This document shows, one piece after another, positions 1-8,200 of a stretch of DNA of 64,000 nucleotides. Location: assembly GCA_963744105.1 (NCBI GenBank), contig CAVUSJ010000006.1, forward strand, positions 248,001 through 312,000, given 5' to 3'. The notes below the pieces were generated by a model. That model had not been told where the DNA came from, made no database searches, and worked only from the letters and a program-made list of their open reading frames with translations. Within the stretch, counting starts at the first letter, position 1. The number at the start of each line of letters is the position of its first letter. A program made the position numbers and the translations under genes. This stretch comes from DASUPK01 sp963744105 (lineage in GTDB: Bacteria; Actinomycetota; Thermoleophilia; Solirubrobacterales; 70-9).

Positions 1-1076
1 CGCTCCAACACCGCCTCGGCATTGGGGGTCTCGTAGTCGATCTCCTCAGACTCCGTGACGCCGCTGCGCTTCTCGCCCATCGGAGTGAGCGGGACCTCGG
101 GCTTCGCCTCGGCCACCGGCTCATCCTCGGGCTCGACCTCGCGAACGACCTGGATCTCCTCATCCCCCTCCTCGAGGTCCTCCAGCTCGCTCGTGTCCGG
201 CTCGTCCGCGACGCGCATGGCCTCGTCGAAGTTCGCGACCTTCTCGGTCCCCGCCTCCTCGGGAATGTGCACCTGGAAATCCTCATCGCCGTTCTCGATC
301 GGCTCGGGCGGACCGAAGACCGGCTCGGTGTCGGCGGGGGTCGTGTCGATCAGGTCGGGATCGGTGTGGACCCGGCTCTCCTTGACGGCCGTCGCGAAGC
401 CGACCGTGCCGCGCTTGGCTCGCTCCGCGCCGCGCCGGGCCGCGCGGACCATGTCCGAGACCGAGCGGCCGGTGAGCATCAGGATCCCCGAGACGAGGAG
501 CACGACCGCGATGATGTGGGCGCCGAGCCGGTCGAAGAGCGTGCTGGTGGCCCAGTAGAGGACCTCGCCCAGGCCGCCGCCGTGGTGAGGGAAGAAACTC
601 GGGTCGAAGAGGCCCTTGCGGACGCCCTCGGCGCCGAGCCCGGCGGTCTGCGCGGCGAGCGCCAGCAGGAGCCCCGCGGCGATCGCCGTCACTCCCACGG
701 CCACGGACTTCGGCGACGGCAGGAAGGGCCTCAGGATGAGGCCGATGCCGGCGAGTCCCAGCGCTGCCGGGACAACCACGGCGCCCGCGCCGACGGCGTA
801 GTGAAGCGCCGTCTCCGAGCCATTGCCGACCGTTCCCCCGTTCCAGCCCAGATAGACGACGTACCCCAGATAGACCGCCAGGCCGATGCAGCAGAGTCCC
901 GCCAGATCGAGGCGGCGCTGCATCGCCTCCGGCGAGGCCCGGCGTTTTCCGCGCCCAGCGGGGCGCCGCCGCGCCGCGCCGCCCTTCCGGGCGCGCGCAG
1001 GCTGCCTCTTGCGCCGGGGCGGATCCCGCCGCTCCGGCGCGCCGAAAATGCGGTCTGCAAGCATCCGCCCACCCAT
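1..1076 (-). CDS. ftsK: DNA translocase FtsK/SpoIIIE, N-terminal part (cut by window start)
   Basis: Septal DNA pump; this fragment is the membrane anchor and linker only, because the motor domain lies beyond the window edge. From the ATG at 1076 there is a very basic, Arg-rich cytoplasmic head of about 45 residues. About four hydrophobic segments follow to roughly residue 195, including the stretches LCCIGLAVYLGYVVYLGW and IIAVVLLVSGILMLTG. Then comes an acidic Glu/Asp/Pro-rich linker, as in FtsK between the 4TM domain and the RecA-like motor. The order rnj then ftsK on the same strand is usual for Actinobacteria, although here five genes intervene. The identification rests on architecture and context, since no Walker motif is in view. 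A second in-frame ATG lies four codons downstream. Confidence 0.8.
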   Translation of the reverse strand, partial: MGGRMLADRIFGAPERRDPPRRKRQPARARKGGAARRRPAGRGKRRASPEAMQRRLDLAGLCCIGLAVYLGYVVYLGWNGGTVGNGSETALHYAVGAGAVVVPAALGLAGIGLILRPFLPSPKSVAVGVTAIAAGLLLALAAQTAGLGAEGVRKGLFDPSFFPHHGGGLGEVLYWATSTLFDRLGAHIIAVVLLVSGILMLTGRSVSDMVRAARRGAERAKRGTVGFATAVKESRVHTDPDLIDTTPADTEPVFGPPEPIENGDEDFQVHIPEEAGTEKVANFDEAMRVADEPDTSELEDLEEGDEEIQVVREVEPEDEPVAEAKPEVPLTPMGEKRSGVTESEEIDYETPNAEAVLE

Positions 1077-1151
1077 TCGACGCCTGTAAGCGGTCCCCTG
1101 CCAGGCACGGAACGCCGATTGGTTCGCGGTTAAACGTTCCCTCAATTTCGC

Positions 1152-1179
1152 TTGGCAGAGCGGAATTGGGGCCTAACCT
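1152..1179 (+). promoter_or_regulatory. Putative sigma-70-type promoter of the two-component operon
   Basis: TTGGCA at 1152-1157 and TAACCT at 1174-1179 are separated by 16 bp. The expected transcription start, about seven bases after the -10 box, falls on or next to the ATG codons at 1184 and 1190. The mRNA would then be leaderless or nearly so, which is common in Actinobacteria. Confidence 0.5.
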
Positions 1180-1183
1180 AAAG

Positions 1184-1882
1184 ATGGTGATGGAACAGGC
1201 AATAGCCTCCGCGCGCGTGCTCGTCGTCGAGGACGACGAGGCGATCGCCGACGTCCTGCGGCGCTCGCTGCGCGCCGAGGGCCACGAGGTCCGCAGCGCG
1301 GGCGACGGCGCCGAGGCCCTGACGGCTGCCGAGCAGTTCAGCCCCGACCTGGTCGTGCTGGACCTAGGCCTCCCCAGGCTCGACGGCATGGAGGTCTGCC
1401 GGCGCCTGCGGGCCGAGAGCGACGTGCCGATCCTGATCCTCACGGCCCGCACCGAGACCGAGGATCGCGTCAAGGGCCTCGACACCGGGGCCGATGACTA
1501 CCTGCCGAAGCCCTTCGAGCGCTCGGAGCTGCTCGCCCGCATCCGCGCCCTCCTGCGCCGCCGTCCCCCACGCGGGAGCGCCTCGATCGTGGTCGGCGAC
1601 CTGATGGTCAATCCGGACACGCGCGAGGTGAAGCGCGGCGGCCGCGAGATCGAGCTCACCAACCGGGAGTTCGAGCTGCTCGAGTACCTGGCCCGCAACC
1701 AGAAGCTGGTGGTCTCACGCGAGCGGCTGCTCGAGGACGTCTGGGGCTACGACCCCTTCGAGCAGACCAACACCATCGACGTCTTCATCTCCAACCTTCG
1801 GCGCAAGCTCGAATCAGGGGGCGAGCCGCGGCTCCTGCACACCAAACGAGGGGCGGGCTATGTGCTGAAGGGCGCCGCGTGA
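1184..1882 (+). CDS. OmpR/PhoB-family response regulator
   Basis: Cytoplasmic DNA-binding response regulator of about 232 residues. The receiver domain comes first, with acidic residues in LVVEDDEAI, the phosphorylatable Asp in VVLDLGLPRLDG, and the conserved Lys in LPKPFE. It is followed by a winged-helix trans_reg_C domain containing LTNREFELLEYLA and a C-terminal RGAGYVL hairpin. The ATG at 1184 was chosen because an upstream TTG would lie inside the likely promoter; ATG 1190 is an alternative. The stop overlaps the start of the histidine kinase by four bases (GTGA), so the pair is translationally coupled. Sequence style resembles MprA/TcrA-type actinobacterial regulators, but the target genes are not evident. 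Confidence 0.93.
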   Translation: MVMEQAIASARVLVVEDDEAIADVLRRSLRAEGHEVRSAGDGAEALTAAEQFSPDLVVLDLGLPRLDGMEVCRRLRAESDVPILILTARTETEDRVKGLDTGADDYLPKPFERSELLARIRALLRRRPPRGSASIVVGDLMVNPDTREVKRGGREIELTNREFELLEYLARNQKLVVSRERLLEDVWGYDPFEQTNTIDVFISNLRRKLESGGEPRLLHTKRGAGYVLKGAA

Positions 1883-3333
1883 ACTGGGTCCGGCACCCGA
1901 AGCTCCCACTCTTCGAGCGCATCCCGGTGCGCTGGCGGATCGCGATCACCACCGCCGGCCTCACCATGCTCATCCTCGTCTGCTTCGCCCTGGTCCTGGG
2001 GAACATCGTCGGCAACCGGATCCGAAGCGACTTCCGCGAGGAAATCCGCAGCGCGGCGCGCTCACTGGCGGCCGAGACGAGCGTCGCCAACGACCCGGTG
2101 TACGGCGAGATCGTTCAGAAGTCCCCTCCCCTGCGCGCCTTCGCCCTCCCCGAAGACGCCCAGATCAAGGTGCTCGATCAGTACGGGAGGCCGCTCGCCT
2201 GGACCAATCCGGGCATCGATCTCGGCGCGCCGAGGCGCGGGATCCACAACGTCGGCGACCTGAGCGTCGCCACCGAGCCGATCACCGCCGTCGGCTCGCT
2301 TCCCGCCTACGTGCAGTACGGGCGCCCCAGCGCAGGGACCAACGACACCGTCTCCCGCCTGTGGTTCTTCCTCGGGGCGGGTGTGCTCGGAGGCACCCTC
2401 CTCGCCCTGCTCGCCGGGCTGGCGGTCGCGGATCGCGCGATGCGCCCGGTCAAGGCGCTCACCGCCCTCGCCAGCCGGATCAGCCGCACCCGCGATCCCT
2501 CGGAGCGCATCCCGGTGCCCGAGACGGATGACGAGGTCGGCGAGCTGGCGCGGACGATGGACGGCATGCTCCAGGCGCTCGACGAGGCTCACTCGGAGCG
2601 GGAACAGTCGCTCGAGCGCCAACGGGTGTTCGTCGCCGATGCCTCCCACGAGCTTCGGACGCCGCTCACCAGCATCCACGCCAACCTCGAGCTGCTCCAG
2701 GCGGCCGATGTCGGATCCGAGGACGACAAGCACGCGGTGGACTCCGCCCTCTCGTCCACCAAGCGCATGTCCGGGCTGGTCTCCGACCTGCTCCTCCTGG
2801 CGCGCGCCGACGCCGGACGCCGGGCGGCGACGAAGGACCTCGACCTGGCTTCGATCGCCGCCGGGGCACTCGAGGAGGTCCAGCCGATCGCCGGCAGCCG
2901 ACGCATCGAGAGCAATCTCGACGGCCCGTTGCCGCTCAAGGGCAACCCGGACGAGCTCCACCGCCTGATCCGGAACCTGCTCGAGAACGCCGTCCGGCAC
3001 ACGCCAGAAAAGGCGACCGTCGAACTGACCGCCCGCCGTGACGGCGACGAGGCGCTCCTCGAGGTTCTCGACGACGGACCCGGCATCCCGGCCGACATGG
3101 AGGACCAGGTCTTCGACCGCTTCGTCCGGGGAGACGGCCCGGCGGACACCGCCGGAGGCGGCGGCAGCGGGCTCGGCCTCGCGATCGTGCGGGCCGTCGC
3201 GGAGTCTCACGGGGGTTCCGTCTCCGCCGGCCGCAGCACCTACGGCGGCGCCCGCTTCTCGGTCCGCCTGCCCCTCGAGCACGTGCCCGAGGAGGCCGAG
3301 AAGCAGAGCGACAGCGCCTCTCAGACGCTTTAG
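1879..3333 (+). CDS. HAMP-containing sensor histidine kinase
   Basis: Membrane sensor kinase of 484 residues and cognate partner of the preceding regulator. The order is TM1 (about residues 17-39), an extracytoplasmic sensor domain of about 120 residues, TM2 (about 161-183), a HAMP linker, and a HisKA box with the phosphoacceptor His in DASHELRTPLTS. The HATPase domain follows with the N box NLLENAVRH, G1 DDGPGIP and G2 GGGSGLGLAIV. All catalytic boxes are present, so it should be active. Start is GTG, overlapping the regulator stop. It resembles the MprB/TcrY/PhoR class, but the signal cannot be deduced. A strong terminator ends the operon about 110 bases downstream. Confidence 0.93.
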   Translation: MNWVRHPKLPLFERIPVRWRIAITTAGLTMLILVCFALVLGNIVGNRIRSDFREEIRSAARSLAAETSVANDPVYGEIVQKSPPLRAFALPEDAQIKVLDQYGRPLAWTNPGIDLGAPRRGIHNVGDLSVATEPITAVGSLPAYVQYGRPSAGTNDTVSRLWFFLGAGVLGGTLLALLAGLAVADRAMRPVKALTALASRISRTRDPSERIPVPETDDEVGELARTMDGMLQALDEAHSEREQSLERQRVFVADASHELRTPLTSIHANLELLQAADVGSEDDKHAVDSALSSTKRMSGLVSDLLLLARADAGRRAATKDLDLASIAAGALEEVQPIAGSRRIESNLDGPLPLKGNPDELHRLIRNLLENAVRHTPEKATVELTARRDGDEALLEVLDDGPGIPADMEDQVFDRFVRGDGPADTAGGGGSGLGLAIVRAVAESHGGSVSAGRSTYGGARFSVRLPLEHVPEEAEKQSDSASQTL

Positions 3334-3378
3334 CAAACGTTCAAGAACGCGTCATAGATTCACCACTGGACGAGACAC

Positions 3379-3435
3379 CTCGCCGGGGTACGAAACCCCA
3401 CATACCTCGGCGAGACCCGCTGAGGGCTTCGGCCC
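3379..3435 (+). ncRNA. Structured RNA segment in the 3' region of the two-component operon
   Basis: Two hairpins lie between the kinase stop and its terminator. CTCGCC 3379-3384 pairs with GGCGAG 3409-3414, enclosing GGGG 3385-3388 and CCCC 3396-3399. Then GGGC-TTCG-GCCC at 3424-3435 is a classic UUCG tetraloop hairpin. With the terminator this makes a compact three-hairpin module. I see no convincing promoter of its own and it matches no riboswitch family I know. It could be a 3'-UTR-derived small RNA or simply a stabilising 3' end. Confidence 0.4.
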
Positions 3436-3443
3436 AAAGCGTC

Positions 3444-3487
3444 GCCCCCGGTGGTCGCCCCTCCCTCGACCGCCGGGGGCTTTTCTT
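3444..3487 (+). terminator. Rho-independent terminator after the histidine kinase
   Basis: A 14-bp stem (GCCCCCGGTGGTCG paired with CGACCGCCGGGGGC, one G-U pair) with a short loop is followed directly by TTTTCTTT. The U-run is on the plus-strand transcript only, so it serves the two-component operon. Confidence 0.9.
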
Positions 3488-3494
3488 TGCCCGT

Positions 3495-3902
3495 CTAGAG
3501 GCCCGCGGCCGCCAGGACAGCGTCGCGATCGAGGCGGTAGTGGGATTCCGCGAACTGCTCGCCCTCGAACCGGTGAACACCCGTGAATTGGAGCTCGACC
3601 GGCATCCCCGGCTCGTCGCCCTCGATCACGCCCCGGTAGTGCGCGATCACCCACTGCTCGTGGCTGACGATGTTGCCGACCGAGACCTCGATGCCGCGGA
3701 AGAGCTGGAAGAGGCGCTGGTACTCCCGAATGCTGGCGTCCGGGCCGATGCACGGGCCCGGCTCCGGCCAGGTCTCCAGCGGCGTCATGACGTTGTCGTC
3801 CGCGATCAGCGGACGCAGCCGGTCCCAGTCGCCGCTGTCGAAGTAGTCGAACGCCTCGTGGACGAGGTGGACATACTGGACATACCCCCTTTGCAACGCC
3901 AC
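3495..3902 (-). CDS. SnoaL-like (NTF2-fold) protein
   Basis: Small cytoplasmic alpha+beta protein of 135 residues. The pattern HEAFDYFDSGDWDRLRPLIADD, then a glycine/proline turn, then a beta-rich second half (EVSVGNIVSHEQWVIAHYRG, LQFTGVHRFEGEQFAESHYR) is typical of SnoaL/NTF2-like folds. Members range from polyketide cyclases and isomerases to binding proteins, so no reaction can be assigned. Start is GTG at 3902, with TTG at 3896 possible. It is divergent from the phospholipase D-like gene with only 27 bases between them, and it runs convergently into the terminator at 3444-3487. Two other SnoaL-like genes occur in the window. Confidence 0.75.
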   Translation of the reverse strand: MALQRGYVQYVHLVHEAFDYFDSGDWDRLRPLIADDNVMTPLETWPEPGPCIGPDASIREYQRLFQLFRGIEVSVGNIVSHEQWVIAHYRGVIEGDEPGMPVELQFTGVHRFEGEQFAESHYRLDRDAVLAAAGL

Positions 3903-3929
3903 TCCACAAGGCTAGTAGAGATTCTCACG

Positions 3930-5003
3930 TTGACGGACGATGGCCAGTCGGCCGCCGACGTCGCGCACCAGCTGGCGGGCTTCCTCCACCCGGCCAAGTC
4001 CACGCTCGAGCTCGCCCTCTACGACGTGCGCCTGCCGGACCCCACCGGCTCGATCGTGGCGAATGAGCTGCGGTCGGCGAGTGACCGGGGCGTCGCCACC
4101 AGGCTCCTCTACAACGTCGACACGGCCAGGCCATCGGAGCTCCACCCTCCCCCCAGCACCCGCCCGGACATCCTTGCCGAGCTCCCCGTCGATGCCCGGC
4201 CGGTTCCGGGAATCCCCGACCTGATGCACCACAAGTACGCGGTCAGGGACGGCGAGGCCGTCTGGGCCGGATCGGCGAACTGGACGATCGACTCCTGGAC
4301 CCGCCAGGAGAACGCGCTCGCGATCATCCAGAGCCCGGAGATCGCCGGGCGCTTCCGGCAGAACTTCGAGGAGCTCTGGGCCAGGCAGAAGGTCGATGAG
4401 AGCGGCCGTGTCGAGCCCGAACCCGCGGACGTCGGCGGCATCCAGATCACGGCCTGGTTCACGCCGGGTCACGGCGAGCAGCTCTCCCAGCGGATCGCGA
4501 CCGCCATCGGCGCAGCCCGGAGCAGGGTGCGGATTGCCTCGCCGGTGATCACCTCCGGCCCGGTCCTGGGCACGCTCGCCGAGCTCGCCGACAAGGGAGG
4601 GCGGGACATCGCCGGGGTCGTCGACGGGCCGCAGACCGACACCGTGTTTCACCAGTGGGCCGAAAACGGGCACACCGCTTGGAAGATCCCGCTGCTCGCC
4701 GCGACGCTCGAGAAGCTGCCGTTTTCCGCCAAGCCGTCGACGCCCTGGACCCCCGACTCGAAGGTCCACGACTTCATGCACGCCAAGGTCACCGTCGCCG
4801 ACGACGTCACCTTCCTCGGCTCCTTCAATCTCTCCCGCTCCGGCGAGGAGAACGCGGAGTCCGTCCTCGAAATCCACCACGCCGGGATCGCGGACGCGCT
4901 GGCGCAGTTCGTGGACGAGGTGCGCGGCCGCTATCCGGCAGCGGAGAGCCCGGAGAGCAGCCGAGCCATGACGTCCTCGACCCCGTCGGCGAGCTCCGCC
5001 TGA
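3930..5003 (+). CDS. Phospholipase D-like phosphodiesterase
   Basis: Protein of about 357 residues with two complete HxK(x)4D motifs: HHKYAVRD near residue 98, followed by GSANWT, and HAKVTVAD near residue 282, followed by LGSFNLS. The two halves together form one PLD active site. Bacterial relatives include phospholipases, nucleases and cardiolipin-synthase-like enzymes, and the substrate here is unknown. There is no clear signal peptide. The frame has no ATG near the start of homology, and TTG at 3930 is the most plausible start. The 3' end overlaps the convergent LOG gene by 73 bases. Confidence 0.85.
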   Translation: MTDDGQSAADVAHQLAGFLHPAKSTLELALYDVRLPDPTGSIVANELRSASDRGVATRLLYNVDTARPSELHPPPSTRPDILAELPVDARPVPGIPDLMHHKYAVRDGEAVWAGSANWTIDSWTRQENALAIIQSPEIAGRFRQNFEELWARQKVDESGRVEPEPADVGGIQITAWFTPGHGEQLSQRIATAIGAARSRVRIASPVITSGPVLGTLAELADKGGRDIAGVVDGPQTDTVFHQWAENGHTAWKIPLLAATLEKLPFSAKPSTPWTPDSKVHDFMHAKVTVADDVTFLGSFNLSRSGEENAESVLEIHHAGIADALAQFVDEVRGRYPAAESPESSRAMTSSTPSASSA

Positions 5004-5641
5004 GCCAGGTCCTCCGCGGCGATCATCCCCTCCGCGAGGGCGTGGGTCCGGAGCCAGTCCACCAGGCCACCCCAGTAGGCCGACCCCTCCAACACGATCG
5101 GATGGTCGATGGCCTTCCCGGTCTGGATCAGCGTCAGGACCTCGAAGAACTCGTCGAGCGTGCCGAAGCCGCCCGGGAAGACGACGAGCGCGTTCGAGTA
5201 CCGCACGAACATCAGCTTCCGCGTGAAGAAGTAGTGGAACTCGATCCCGACGTCGACGTAGGGATTGAGGGCCTGCTCGTGCGGGAGCTCGATGTTGAGG
5301 CCGACCGACGGCGCCCCCGCGTCCTGTGCTCCGCGGTTGGCGGCCTCCATCGCGCCGGGGCCGCCTCCGGTGATCACCGCGAAGCCGGCCTCGCCGATCG
5401 CGCGCCCCGTGGCCCGCGCGGCCTCGTACTCGGGACTCTCGGGCTCGATCCGAGCCGAGCCGAAGACGCAGACGGCAGGTCCGATGTCACCCAGCATCTT
5501 GAATCCGAAGGAGAGCTCGCGCTCGATCCGCCGCAGCCGGTCCGCGTCCTCGCGCTGCGAGCGAACCGCGGCGCTCTCGGCGTAGATGATCTCCTCATCT
5601 GAGCTGGAGGGGAGACGAACGCCGAAGGCCGTGTCGGACAT
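4931..5641 (-). CDS. LOG-family (TIGR00730-type) Rossmann-fold protein
   Basis: About 236 residues. The signature motifs are GGGPGAMEAANRGA and PGGFGTLDEFFEVLT, the nucleotide-binding and catalytic motifs of the lysine-decarboxylase-like/LOG family. Characterised members release free bases from nucleoside 5'-monophosphates (cytokinin riboside phosphate phosphoribohydrolase). The N-terminal about 60 residues are extra, charged and helical (EEIIYAESAAVRSQREDADR), as in the longer family members. Start is ATG at 5641; the open frame extends upstream but that part overlaps rnj in another frame. It lies 19 bases after rnj and is probably in the same operon. Physiological substrate unknown. Confidence 0.88.
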   Translation of the reverse strand: MSDTAFGVRLPSSSDEEIIYAESAAVRSQREDADRLRRIERELSFGFKMLGDIGPAVCVFGSARIEPESPEYEAARATGRAIGEAGFAVITGGGPGAMEAANRGAQDAGAPSVGLNIELPHEQALNPYVDVGIEFHYFFTRKLMFVRYSNALVVFPGGFGTLDEFFEVLTLIQTGKAIDHPIVLEGSAYWGGLVDWLRTHALAEGMIAAEDLAQAELADGVEDVMARLLSGLSAAG

Positions 5642-5660
5642 GGCGCGAGAGAGGCCCGGG

Positions 5661-7325
5661 TCAGACCTCGACCACGACCGGCAGCACGAGCGGCCGGCGA
5701 CGAAGCTTCTCGTAGACGAACTCGGCGATGTCATCGTGGAGGTCCTGCTGGAGCAGCGAGATCTCGCGGATCTCCTCCTCCGCGGCCTCGTCAAGGGTGT
5801 CCTGCACGACGTCCTTGAGCTCGTCCCGCAGACCGTCGGCGTCCTCGGCGAAGGGCACGCCGCGGAAGATCACCTCGGGGTCCGCGACCTGCGAGCCGTC
5901 GTCCGAGGAGATCGTCGCAACGACGATGAAGACACCGTCGTCGGAGAGCTTGCGCCGGTCGCGCAGCGCGAACTCGTCCGGCTCGCCGACCGACACGCCG
6001 TCGACGAAGATCATGCTCGCGTGGACGTCCTCCCCGAACCGGGCGCCGTCCTCGTCGACCTCGAGCGCGAGCCCGTTGCGGCCCATGAAGATGCTGTCCC
6101 GGTCGACCCCGACAGACTCCGCCAGGTCGCCGTGCAGCTTGAGTCGCTTGTGGTCGCCATGGAACGGGAAGACGTTGCGCGGCTTGGTCAGGTTGAGCAT
6201 CAGCTTGAGCTCCTCTTGCCAGCCGTGGCCGGAGGCGTGAATCGGCGCGTCCGCGGCGGTCACGACCTGGGCGCCGATCTGGAAGATCCGGTCGATCGTC
6301 TCGTTGACCGAGCGCTCGTTGCCGGGGATCGGGGTGGCCGAGAAGATCACCGTGTCGCCGGAGTGGAGCTCGACGTCCGGGTGGTCGCGGTGCGCCATCC
6401 GCCGCAGGGCTGAGAGCGGCTCGCCCTGGCTGCCCGTTGAGATCACGACCACCTTCTCGTCCGGGAAGTCCTCGATCTCCTTCGGGGAGATGAAGAGGCC
6501 TTCGGGGGCTGACGCGATCCCGAGGTTGGAGGCGATGTTGAAGTTCTTCCGCATCGAGCGCCCGACGAGAGCCACCCGGCGGTCGAGCCGCGCGGCCGCG
6601 TCGATCACCTGCTGGACGCGGTGGACGTTGGAGGCGAAGGAGGTGACCACGATCCGGCCCGTGCAGCGCCCGAACACCTCGAGCAGCGCCGGGCCGACGC
6701 TCGACTCCGACGGCGCGACGCCGGGCCGGTCGGCGTTCGTCGAGTCGCCGCACAAACACAGCACTCCCTCCCGACCAAGCTCCGCAAGCCTGGAGACGTC
6801 GGCGGGAATCCCGTCGACGGGAGTCTGGTCGAACTTGTAGTCGCCGGTGACCAGCACGGTGCCGACTTCCGTCTTCAGCGCCACGGCGCGCGCGTCCGGA
6901 ATCGAATGCGCCATGTGGACCAGCTCGATCCCGAAGGGGCCGGCATCCACCTCCTGGCCCGCGGGGAGCTCCTGGAGCGGTACGTCGCGAAGCTTGTGCT
7001 CGTCGAGCTTCGAGCGCACCATTCCGATCGTCAGCAGGCCGCCGTAGATGACCGGCGGGATCCCGATCTCGCGCAGCACGTACGGCAGGGCCCCGACGTG
7101 GTCCTCGTGGCCATGGGTGAGGACGATCGCCTCGATGTCATCCGCGCGCTCGCGGAGGGTCGAAAAGTCCGGCAGCACCAGGTCGATGCCCAGCATGTCC
7201 GCCGTGGGGAACATCAGGCCCGTGTCCACGATGACGATCCGCCCGTCCGTCTCCACGGCGGTCATGTTCTTCCCGATCTCCCCCAGGCCGCCCAGGGGGA
7301 GGATTCGAACGGCCGAGCTAGTCAA
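5661..7325 (-). CDS. rnj: Ribonuclease J
   Basis: 554-residue metallo-beta-lactamase/beta-CASP ribonuclease acting in mRNA decay and rRNA maturation, with both endonuclease and 5'-3' exonuclease activity in the family. Visible motifs are GGLGEIGKN at the N terminus and the metal-binding HGHEDHVGALPY. The beta-CASP region includes SFASNVHRVQQ and TGSQGEPLSAL, then the HASGHGWQEELKLML segment and a C-terminal domain ending FVYEKLRRRPLVLPVVVEV. Length is normal. The start is TTG at 7325, two bases after the dapA stop, because no ATG or GTG is available upstream. The dapA-rnj pairing is standard in Actinobacteria. Confidence 0.96.
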   Translation of the reverse strand: MTSSAVRILPLGGLGEIGKNMTAVETDGRIVIVDTGLMFPTADMLGIDLVLPDFSTLRERADDIEAIVLTHGHEDHVGALPYVLREIGIPPVIYGGLLTIGMVRSKLDEHKLRDVPLQELPAGQEVDAGPFGIELVHMAHSIPDARAVALKTEVGTVLVTGDYKFDQTPVDGIPADVSRLAELGREGVLCLCGDSTNADRPGVAPSESSVGPALLEVFGRCTGRIVVTSFASNVHRVQQVIDAAARLDRRVALVGRSMRKNFNIASNLGIASAPEGLFISPKEIEDFPDEKVVVISTGSQGEPLSALRRMAHRDHPDVELHSGDTVIFSATPIPGNERSVNETIDRIFQIGAQVVTAADAPIHASGHGWQEELKLMLNLTKPRNVFPFHGDHKRLKLHGDLAESVGVDRDSIFMGRNGLALEVDEDGARFGEDVHASMIFVDGVSVGEPDEFALRDRRKLSDDGVFIVVATISSDDGSQVADPEVIFRGVPFAEDADGLRDELKDVVQDTLDEAAEEEIREISLLQQDLHDDIAEFVYEKLRRRPLVLPVVVEV

Positions 7326-7327
7326 AC

Positions 7328-8200
7328 CTACGCGGCGCTCCCGGCCAGGAGGCCGTGGGTCTCGAGCACGCGTCTGATCTCCGCTCTCTGATCCTCGTCC
7401 GCCTCGACGATCGGCAACCTCGACCGAGACGAGCAGATGCCGAGCAGCTCCAGTGCCGCCTTCACGGGGATCGGGTTGACCTGGGCGATCATCTCGTAGA
7501 TCGGCCGCAGCCTCGCGTCGACCTCCCTGGCTCTGTCGAGATCCCCGCCCTGGACCGCGTCATAGATTTCGCGCATCTCCGGGCCGACCAGGTGAGAGGC
7601 GACCAGGATGCCGCCGGCCTCGCCCATCTCCAGAGCCGGCAGGAAGGTGCCGTCGTTGCCGGCGAGGATCCGAAGCCCCTCGATCGGCTGGAGCTCGTCG
7701 TCGTTCGCCTGCTTGACGGCGACGACGTTCTCGATCTGCGCGAGCTCCGCCAGCTGCTCGGGCGACAGGTTCAGGACCACGCGCGACGGGATGTTGTAGA
7801 GGACCACCGGGATCCCGGCCGCCCGGGCGACCGCCGCGTAGTGAGCCTTGATCCCGGTGAAGTTGGGCTTGTTGTAGTACGGCGTCACGGCGAGCACCGC
7901 GTCCGCGCTCGCATCCGCCGCCGCCGCGGAGAGGCGCTCGGTGTGACGGGTGTCGTTGGAGCCCGTGCCGCAGATCAGCAGGACGTCGGAGCCGAGCTCG
8001 TCGCGGACGGCGCCCAGCAGGGAAAGGATCTCGTCGTCTTCGAGGGTGGGCGACTCCCCCGTCGTGCCGGCCAGCACGAGGCCGTGCGAGCCGTTCTCGA
8101 TCAGGTGTCGTGCGAGCGAACGGGCGGCGGCTTCGTCCACCGAGCGGTCCTCGGTGAACGGCGTCACCATCGCCGTGATTACCCCTCCAATCTCAGGCAT
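7328..8200 (-). CDS. dapA: 4-hydroxy-tetrahydrodipicolinate synthase
   Basis: Condenses pyruvate with aspartate semialdehyde in the diaminopimelate/lysine pathway. About 290 residues, forming a TIM barrel. GTTGESPTL carries the carboxylate-binding Thr pair, YNIPSR contains the catalytic Tyr, and VAVKQANDD contains the Schiff-base Lys. GNDGTFLPALEMGEAGGI is also characteristic. The ATG at 8200 shares one base with the amidase stop (TGATG), so the genes are coupled; a TTG one codon earlier is possible. In many Actinobacteria thyX sits directly upstream of dapA; here an amidase occupies that place. dapB is nearby in another transcription unit. Confidence 0.97.
   Translation of the reverse strand: MPEIGGVITAMVTPFTEDRSVDEAAARSLARHLIENGSHGLVLAGTTGESPTLEDDEILSLLGAVRDELGSDVLLICGTGSNDTRHTERLSAAAADASADAVLAVTPYYNKPNFTGIKAHYAAVARAAGIPVVLYNIPSRVVLNLSPEQLAELAQIENVVAVKQANDDELQPIEGLRILAGNDGTFLPALEMGEAGGILVASHLVGPEMREIYDAVQGGDLDRAREVDARLRPIYEMIAQVNPIPVKAALELLGICSSRSRLPIVEADEDQRAEIRRVLETHGLLAGSAA

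Noticed and set aside
283..1485. 400-codon minus-strand frame running across the promoter region of the response regulator
   Set aside because: It crosses from antisense of the regulator into an off-frame reading of ftsK. The true FtsK frame has hydrophobic helices; this one is Arg/Ser-rich and featureless.
3334..3494. The structured intergenic region considered as a known riboswitch (c-di-AMP, 6C RNA, SAM, TPP)
   Set aside because: None of the conserved core sequences of those families is present, and the element lies at the 3' end of an operon rather than before a plus-strand gene.
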